Shown here: in pieces, positions 6,159 to 10,201 of the stretch
How the letters are laid out: every line of letters begins with the position of its first letter
Position numbering within the stretch: position 1 is the stretch's first letter
DNA from: an uncultured Clostridia bacterium
Lineage (GTDB): Bacteria > Bacillota > Clostridia > Lachnospirales > Lachnospiraceae
Direction of reading: 5' to 3'
Assembly (NCBI GenBank): GCA_947088195.1
Contig: CAMUFS010000086.1
Coordinates: 1 to 10,201 of the forward strand
Length of the DNA stretch: 10,201 nucleotides
Program-made: the position numbers and the translations under genes
The notes under the pieces: generated by a model
Databases searched by the model: none
What the model was told of the DNA's origin: nothing
What the model saw: only the letters and a program-made list of their open reading frames with translations

Positions 6159-7523
6159 ATGAAAGAGATACCTTATAAGATTTATTTGGAAGAAAGTGAA
6201 TTGCCAAAGCAATGGTATAATGTGCGTGCTGATATGAAGAATAAACCAGCACCGCTGTTAAATCCAGCAACTTTAAATCCAATGAGCTTTGATGATCTGC
6301 GCCCAGTATTCTGTGATGAGCTTATTAAGCAGGAGCTGGATGACACAACACCATATTTTGATATTCCTGAAGAAATTTTAGATTTTTATAAAATGTATCG
6401 CCCGGCTCCGCTTGTCAGGGCATATTTTTTGGAGAAGGCGCTTGATACGCCAGCGAAAATTTACTATAAATTTGAGGGAAATAATACCTCTGGCAGCCAT
6501 AAGCTTAATTCTGCGATCGCGCAGGCTTATTATGCGAAGAAACAGGGGCTTAAGGGTGTCACCACAGAGACGGGAGCAGGGCAGTGGGGAACAGCACTTT
6601 CCATGGCTTGTTCTTACTTTGGTCTGGACTGTGAGGTTTATATGGTAAAGGTTTCCTATGAGCAGAAGCCATTTCGCCGCGAGGTAATGAGAACATATGG
6701 CGCATCGGTGACCCCTTCCCCGTCGGACAAGACTGCGGTGGGCAGAAAGATATTAAAAGAATATCCGGGAACCTCAGGAAGCCTTGGCTGTGCGATCTCA
6801 GAGGCGGTGGAGGCAGCAACCTCAAAGGAGGGTTATCGCTATGTACTTGGTTCCGTGCTCTCTCAGGTTCTTTTACACCAGACAGTGATTGGTCTTGAGA
6901 CAAAGGCGGCGCTTGACAAATACCATATCAAGCCAGATATTATTATTGGCTGTGCAGGTGGTGGCTCTAATCTTGGCGGTCTGATCTCACCATTTATGGG
7001 AGAAAAGCTGCGCGGTGAGGCAGATTATCGTATTATTGCAGTGGAGCCAGCGTCCTGTCCAAGCTTTACCAGAGGAAAATATGTATATGATTTCTGCGAT
7101 ACAGGAATGGTGTGTCCTCTTGCAAAGATGTACACGCTTGGAAATGGATTTATTCCTTCTGCCAACCATGCAGGCGGTTTGCGCTATCATGGCATGAGCT
7201 CTATTTTGTCACAGCTTTATGATGACAAGCTTATCGAGGCAGTTTCGGTGGAGCAGACACAGGTATTTGACGCCGCGGTACAGTTTGCGAGAGTGGAAGG
7301 AACACTTCCAGCCCCAGAGAGCAGTCATGCAATCCGTGTTGCGATTGATGAGGCTCTTCGCTGCAAGGAAACTGGGGAGGAAAAGACGATTGTGTTCGGT
7401 CTTACTGGAACAGGATATTTTGATATGGTTGCATATGAAAGGTACAACAATGGGGATATGACAGATTATATCCCAACCGAAGAGGATCTGGCAAAGGGCT
7501 TTGCTACGATTCCACAGCTTTGA
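6159..7523 (+). CDS. trpB: TrpB2-type tryptophan synthase beta chain
   Basis: This 454-residue enzyme depends on pyridoxal phosphate and joins indole to L-serine to make L-tryptophan. Visible family marks are GSHKLN (112-117) with the cofactor lysine Lys115, ETGAGQWG (137-144) with the catalytic glutamate Glu137, the phosphate-binding loop GCAGGGSN (264-271), EPASCPSFTRG (296-306), and LTGTGYFD near the C-terminus (415-422). The length (over 450 residues rather than about 400), the N-terminal extension and the insert around residues 300-345 place it in the TrpB2 branch, not the classical TrpB1 that pairs with TrpA. No trpA or other tryptophan gene is in the window, so it probably works alone, for example salvaging free indole; this is inference from the family. 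AAAGGA at 6147-6152, six bases before the ATG, supports the start. The last 20 bases overlap the end of the convergent lysR gene. Confidence 0.94.
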   Translation: MKEIPYKIYLEESELPKQWYNVRADMKNKPAPLLNPATLNPMSFDDLRPVFCDELIKQELDDTTPYFDIPEEILDFYKMYRPAPLVRAYFLEKALDTPAKIYYKFEGNNTSGSHKLNSAIAQAYYAKKQGLKGVTTETGAGQWGTALSMACSYFGLDCEVYMVKVSYEQKPFRREVMRTYGASVTPSPSDKTAVGRKILKEYPGTSGSLGCAISEAVEAATSKEGYRYVLGSVLSQVLLHQTVIGLETKAALDKYHIKPDIIIGCAGGGSNLGGLISPFMGEKLRGEADYRIIAVEPASCPSFTRGKYVYDFCDTGMVCPLAKMYTLGNGFIPSANHAGGLRYHGMSSILSQLYDDKLIEAVSVEQTQVFDAAVQFARVEGTLPAPESSHAIRVAIDEALRCKETGEEKTIVFGLTGTGYFDMVAYERYNNGDMTDYIPTEEDLAKGFATIPQL

Positions 7524-8439
7524 TAAATTCTTCTGCCGCGCAGGACAGAGCGCGGTGCAGGGAGTATGCAAAGCCAATTTCCCGACGGTGAATGGGGATG
7601 GAGAGCGGAACCTCGACAAGGGCTCCGCTTTTTAATTCTTCAAGAATAAAATTTTTAATAACACAGGCAACGCCAAGTCCAATTTTTGCAAATTCAATCA
7701 AAAGATCCATGGTTGTGACTTCAAGCAGATGCTTTGGTTGAATATGTCTGATGGAGAGATAATCGTCGATATATTGTCTTGTCATATTTTCTTTGTCAAG
7801 TAATAAGATTGTGGCGGTATCAAAAAGTGTAGACTCAAGATAGATCTCTGGTGAGGGATGGCTTGAAACGAGTTGCTTGGAAATATGCTCTGTCAGTCCA
7901 AGATGCTCAAGGCAGCATGGAGAGGCAGCAAAGATGTCTTCAATTTCCACCAGAGGAAGAAATTGAATATTCTTGTCAGAGAGAGGACGCCCAATCAGTC
8001 CAAGGTCGATGATACCTTCTTCCAAGAGCTTAACGGTCTGATTGGTGGATTGGCAGTAAATACTGATGCGCACATGGGGGTGCATATGGATAAAATCTTT
8101 TAGGTATGGCAGTAAAAGATGTTTGCACAGAGTGGTACTAACTCCTATGCGGATATGCCCCAGATCAAGATTTTTCATCTTGAGGATCTGATATTCCCCG
8201 GAGGAGAGGGATTGCATGGCAGCTTCCACACTCTCGAAGAGAACTTGTCCTTCCGCTGTCAGGGAAACACCGCGCGATGTGCGAAAGAAGAGAGTGGCGC
8301 CCAGACGATCCTCCAGCCTATGGATTGTCTTAGAGACAGCAGGCTGGCTGATAAAGAGAGAATGAGCTGCGCGAGAGATATTCTTTTCTTTGGCAACTGT
8401 ATAAAAGATACGATAATCATTTAAATTTTCATCAGACAT
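7504..8439 (-). CDS. LysR-family transcriptional regulator, probably of leuCD
   Basis: This 311-residue protein has the usual LysR layout. An N-terminal winged helix-turn-helix (about residues 1-60) carries the typical SRAAHSLFISQPAVSKTIHRL and LGATLFFR stretches. A linker helix follows, then a two-lobed effector-binding domain (about 90-300) starting GHIRIGVSTT. Length is normal. I prefer the ATG at 8439 because AAAGGA (8453-8448) lies eight bases upstream; an in-frame ATG at 8445 is only two bases from it. The gene is divergent from leuC across a short region with overlapping promoters, the classical arrangement for a LysR regulator controlling its neighbour and itself. The effector is unknown; a leucine-pathway intermediate such as isopropylmalate would be reasonable, by analogy with other LysR regulators of leucine genes. 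Its 3' end overlaps trpB2. Confidence 0.92.
   Translation of the reverse strand: MSDENLNDYRIFYTVAKEKNISRAAHSLFISQPAVSKTIHRLEDRLGATLFFRTSRGVSLTAEGQVLFESVEAAMQSLSSGEYQILKMKNLDLGHIRIGVSTTLCKHLLLPYLKDFIHMHPHVRISIYCQSTNQTVKLLEEGIIDLGLIGRPLSDKNIQFLPLVEIEDIFAASPCCLEHLGLTEHISKQLVSSHPSPEIYLESTLFDTATILLLDKENMTRQYIDDYLSIRHIQPKHLLEVTTMDLLIEFAKIGLGVACVIKNFILEELKSGALVEVPLSIPIHRREIGFAYSLHRALSCAAEEFIKAVES
7534..7557 (+). repeat. GC-rich hairpin just past the trpB2 stop codon, inside the lysR 3' coding end
   Basis: CCGCGC (7536-7541) and GCGCGG (7550-7555) form a perfect six-base G/C stem, extended by two wobble pairs, around an eight-base loop (7542-7549). It begins about ten bases past the trpB2 stop codon. 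No T run follows, so it is not a standard terminator, but it could protect the trpB2 mRNA end or slow polymerase. It could also be chance within lysR coding sequence. Confidence 0.35.
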
Positions 8440-8472
8440 ATACATATTCCTTTGGATTGTTTTAGGTATAAT

Positions 8473-8487
8473 TTATAGTTATGATAA
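8473..8487. promoter_or_regulatory. Candidate LysR-type binding dyad (T-N11-A) in the lysR leader
   Basis: TTATAGTTATGATAA has complementary ends (TTAT/ATAA) and contains the T-N11-A spacing (8474-8486) typical of LysR binding boxes. It lies between the predicted lysR transcription start (about 8502) and the lysR start codon, where binding could block lysR transcription. A/T-rich sequence gives such dyads by chance, so the evidence is modest. Confidence 0.3.
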
Positions 8488-8503
8488 GTATGTATTATAT
8501 ATA

Positions 8504-8533
8504 TTGGTATTATAACAAGCACTGTGCTATAAT
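8504..8533 (+). promoter_or_regulatory. Promoter of leuCD
   Basis: TTGGTA (8504-8509) and a perfect TATAAT (8528-8533) are 18 bases apart. The -35 box matches at only four of six positions, consistent with a promoter that needs an activator. The leader would be about 27 bases, too short for a T-box or a leucine leader peptide, so control is more likely at initiation. Confidence 0.65.
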
Positions 8534-8538
8534 GTCAA
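8509..8538 (-). promoter_or_regulatory. Promoter of lysR, overlapping the leuC promoter
   Basis: On the minus strand a perfect TTGACA (8538-8533) and a perfect TATAAT (8514-8509) are 18 bases apart. This is the strongest promoter match in the window. It occupies the same bases as the leuC promoter on the other strand: its -35 box shares base 8533 with the leuC -10, and its -10 box shares base 8509 with the leuC -35. Confidence 0.75.
8518..8528. promoter_or_regulatory. Perfect palindrome in the shared promoter spacer; candidate operator
   Basis: AGCACTGTGCT is an 11-base perfect palindrome about a central T (8523). It is the only G/C-rich element in an otherwise A/T-rich intergenic region and lies in the spacer of both the leuC and lysR promoters. 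A dimeric regulator bound here would contact both promoters at once. Confidence 0.45.
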
Positions 8539-8566
8539 TATCACAGATTTATAGGAGGAGATAGAT

Positions 8567-9832
8567 ATGGGAATGACAATGACGCAGAAAATATTGGCTG
8601 CTCATGCAGGACTTGCAGAAGTTAAGGCAGGGCAGCTTATTGAGGCGGATTTGGATTTGGTGCTGGGGAATGACATAACCTCACCCGTCGCAATTCATGA
8701 GATGGATAAGATGAAAGTGCAGACAGTATTTGATAAAGATAAAATTGCTTTGGTTCCAGATCATTTTGTGCCAAACAAGGATATTAAATCCGCGGAGCAC
8801 TGTCAATGTGTGAGACAATTTGCGAAAAAGCATGATATTACAAATTATTTTGAAGTGGGGGAGATGGGGATTGAACATGCTCTTCTTCCAGAGAAAGGAC
8901 TTGTGGTATCAGGAGATGTTGTGATTGGCGCAGATTCTCACACCTGCACCTATGGTGCTTTGGGTGCATTTTCAACCGGAGTGGGAAGCACAGATATGGC
9001 GGCCGGCATGGCAACTGGAAAGGCATGGTTTAAGGTTCCTTCTGCCATTCAATTTGTACTAAAAGGAAAACCTGCAAAATGGGTGAGCGGCAAAGATATT
9101 ATTCTGCATATTATCGGTATGATTGGGGTAGATGGCGCTCTGTATAAGTCTATGGAGTTTACAGGAGATGGTATCGCCAATCTTTCCATGGATGACCGTT
9201 TCACCATCGCAAATATGGCGATCGAGGCAGGTGGAAAGAATGGAATTTTCCCGGTAGATAAGCTGGCGGAAGAATACATAAAAGAACATTCCACAAAAAA
9301 ATATCAGATCTATGAGGCAGACAAGGATGCAGAATACGATCAAGTAATCACCATTGATTTGTCTGAACTAAAACCTACTGTGGCATTTCCACATCTTCCT
9401 GAGAATACACATCCTATTGATGAAGTGGGAGAAATTGAGATTGATCAGGTGGTGATAGGCTCCTGTACCAATGGAAGGCTTGAGGATCTGCGCATTGCCG
9501 CAAAGGTTCTTGAGGGACAAAAAGTGTGTAAGGGAAAACGTGTAATTATAATACCAGCGACACAGAAAATCTATCTTCAGGCGATGGAAGAGGGATTGAT
9601 CAAAACCTTTATCGAGGCAGGAGCGATTGTCAGCACACCTACATGCGGGCCATGCCTTGGCGGTTATATGGGAATATTGGCAGCGGGAGAGCGCTGTGTA
9701 TCCACAACAAACCGAAACTTTGTAGGGCGAATGGGACATGTAGATTCCGAGATATATCTGGCAAGTCCAGCCGTTGCAGCAGCCAGTGCCGTGACAGGAA
9801 GGATATCCTGTCCATGTGAGCTGGGACTATAG
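8567..9832 (+). CDS. leuC: 3-isopropylmalate dehydratase large subunit
   Basis: LeuC is the iron-sulfur subunit of isopropylmalate isomerase, which converts 2-isopropylmalate to 3-isopropylmalate in leucine synthesis in the cytoplasm; it works with LeuD. The 421-residue chain shows the aconitase-family marks GADSHTCTYGALG (121-133), GSCTNGR (298-304) and TCGPCLGG (359-366), giving the three likely [4Fe-4S] ligands Cys300, Cys360 and Cys363, and a late NRNFVGRMG stretch (382-390). The length of about 420 residues fits the shorter type of LeuC found in archaea and Clostridia, as opposed to the roughly 465-residue enterobacterial type. Homoaconitase-like relatives are close in sequence, but the bacterial leuCD arrangement favours leucine synthesis. 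AGGAGG at 8553-8558, eight bases before the ATG, supports this start over in-frame ATGs three and five codons in. The stop codon lies within the leuD ribosome binding site. Confidence 0.95.
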   Translation: MGMTMTQKILAAHAGLAEVKAGQLIEADLDLVLGNDITSPVAIHEMDKMKVQTVFDKDKIALVPDHFVPNKDIKSAEHCQCVRQFAKKHDITNYFEVGEMGIEHALLPEKGLVVSGDVVIGADSHTCTYGALGAFSTGVGSTDMAAGMATGKAWFKVPSAIQFVLKGKPAKWVSGKDIILHIIGMIGVDGALYKSMEFTGDGIANLSMDDRFTIANMAIEAGGKNGIFPVDKLAEEYIKEHSTKKYQIYEADKDAEYDQVITIDLSELKPTVAFPHLPENTHPIDEVGEIEIDQVVIGSCTNGRLEDLRIAAKVLEGQKVCKGKRVIIIPATQKIYLQAMEEGLIKTFIEAGAIVSTPTCGPCLGGYMGILAAGERCVSTTNRNFVGRMGHVDSEIYLASPAVAAASAVTGRISCPCELGL

Positions 9833-9838
9833 GAGGGG
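9831..9838 (+). promoter_or_regulatory. leuD ribosome binding site overlapping the leuC stop codon
   Basis: AGGAGGGG begins on the second base of the leuC TAG stop codon (9830-9832) and lies seven bases before the leuD ATG. Ribosomes ending leuC would cover it, so leuC and leuD translation is probably coupled, which suits two subunits of one enzyme. Confidence 0.8.
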
Positions 9839-9845
9839 AAATAAG

Positions 9846-10201
9846 ATGAAAGCAAGTGGAACAGTATTTAAATATGGCGACAATGTGGACACTGATGTAA
9901 TAATTCCCGCAAGGTACTTAAATTCCTCCGATCCGTCAGAATTAGCAAAACATTGCATGGAGGATATTGACAAAGAATTTGTCCACAAGGTATCCAAGGG
10001 AGATATTATTGTGGCAGATAAAAATTTTGGTTGTGGCTCTTCCAGAGAACACGCACCGATTGCGATTAAAGCATCAGGAGTAAGCTGTGTAATTGCAGAA
10101 ACCTTTGCCAGAATCTTCTACCGCAATGCGATCAATATTGGACTTCCTATTATTGAATGTCCAGAGGCGGCGAAGGGAATTGAAGCAGGAGATAAAGTAG
10201 A
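9846..10201 (+). CDS. leuD: 3-isopropylmalate dehydratase small subunit, 3' truncated by the window edge
   Basis: The frame from the ATG at 9846 stays open to the window end and gives 118 codons of LeuD, the swivel-domain subunit that completes the isopropylmalate isomerase active site. Clear family marks are the N-terminal YGDNVDTDVIIPARYL (10-25), the substrate-recognition loop GCGSSREHAP (62-71), and AETFARIFYRNAINIGLP (84-101). Related small subunits are about 160-165 residues long, so roughly three quarters is present. It follows leuC by 13 bases in the same operon. The final visible residues (AGDKV) still match the family, so the gene is cut by the window, not broken. Confidence 0.95.
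   Translation, partial: MKASGTVFKYGDNVDTDVIIPARYLNSSDPSELAKHCMEDIDKEFVHKVSKGDIIVADKNFGCGSSREHAPIAIKASGVSCVIAETFARIFYRNAINIGLPIIECPEAAKGIEAGDKV

Noticed and set aside
7209..7619. Minus-strand open frame across the trpB2/lysR junction
   Set aside because: It lies opposite trpB2 and in another frame of lysR. Both of those have clear families, and this frame shows no motif.
8446..8566. T-box or leucine attenuator ahead of leuC
   Set aside because: The predicted leader is only about 27 bases, with no T-box sequence, no leucine-codon run and no terminator hairpin.
1..10201. Mobile element, prophage, CRISPR array, defence or toxin-antitoxin system
   Set aside because: No transposase, integrase, phage or defence gene, no regularly spaced repeats and no flanking direct repeats were seen. 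All large genes are ordinary chromosomal families.

Overview
The window looks like a chromosomal stretch from an anaerobic, Gram-positive Clostridia-type bacterium, most likely Lachnospiraceae or a close relative. I infer this from the moderately A+T-rich DNA, the strong GGAGG-type ribosome binding sites, the TTGACA/TATAAT-type promoters, the tRNA gene without an encoded CCA end, and the gene set: a DUF4349 lipoprotein, a GufA/ZupT-like ZIP transporter, a TrpB2-type synthase, and a LysR regulator divergent from leuCD. No species can be named from the sequence alone. I see no insertion sequence, phage gene, CRISPR array or other sign of recent mobility.

Left part (1-2431, + strand): the 3' end of a gene that enters from outside the window (C-terminal beta-rich domain, possibly carbohydrate-binding), a ZIP-family metal transporter, and a membrane-anchored DUF4349 lipoprotein. 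A tRNA-Arg(CCG) gene lies on the minus strand, three bases past the lipoprotein stop codon. The following 178 bases hold nested inverted repeats.

Middle part (2685-6158, - strand): a two-gene unit read right to left. A methyl-accepting chemotaxis protein is followed 31 bases later (19 by the upstream ATG) by a biotin-dependent carboxyltransferase of the MmdA/PccB type, whose usual partner subunits are absent from the window. A good promoter precedes the chemotaxis gene. The same intergenic region carries a separate, very good promoter for the next gene on the + strand.

Right part (6159-10201): a stand-alone TrpB2-type tryptophan synthase beta chain (+) converges on a LysR-type regulator (-), and their coding ends overlap by 20 bases. 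The LysR gene is divergent from leuC-leuD, the two subunits of isopropylmalate isomerase in leucine synthesis; leuD runs off the right edge. The 63-base stretch 8476-8538 between lysR and leuC is the most tightly organised site in the window. The two opposing promoters occupy the same ~35 bases, each one's -10 box touching the other's -35 box, with a perfect 11-base palindrome in the shared spacer. This suggests a switch in which LysR expression and leuCD expression exclude each other, but that is inference.

Most of the window is ordinary metabolism and housekeeping. I did not find a convincing undescribed system. The items most worth checking are the overlapping lysR/leuC promoters, the chemoreceptor-carboxyltransferase pairing, the nested repeats at 2581-2690, and the trpB2/lysR tail overlap with a GC-rich hairpin.
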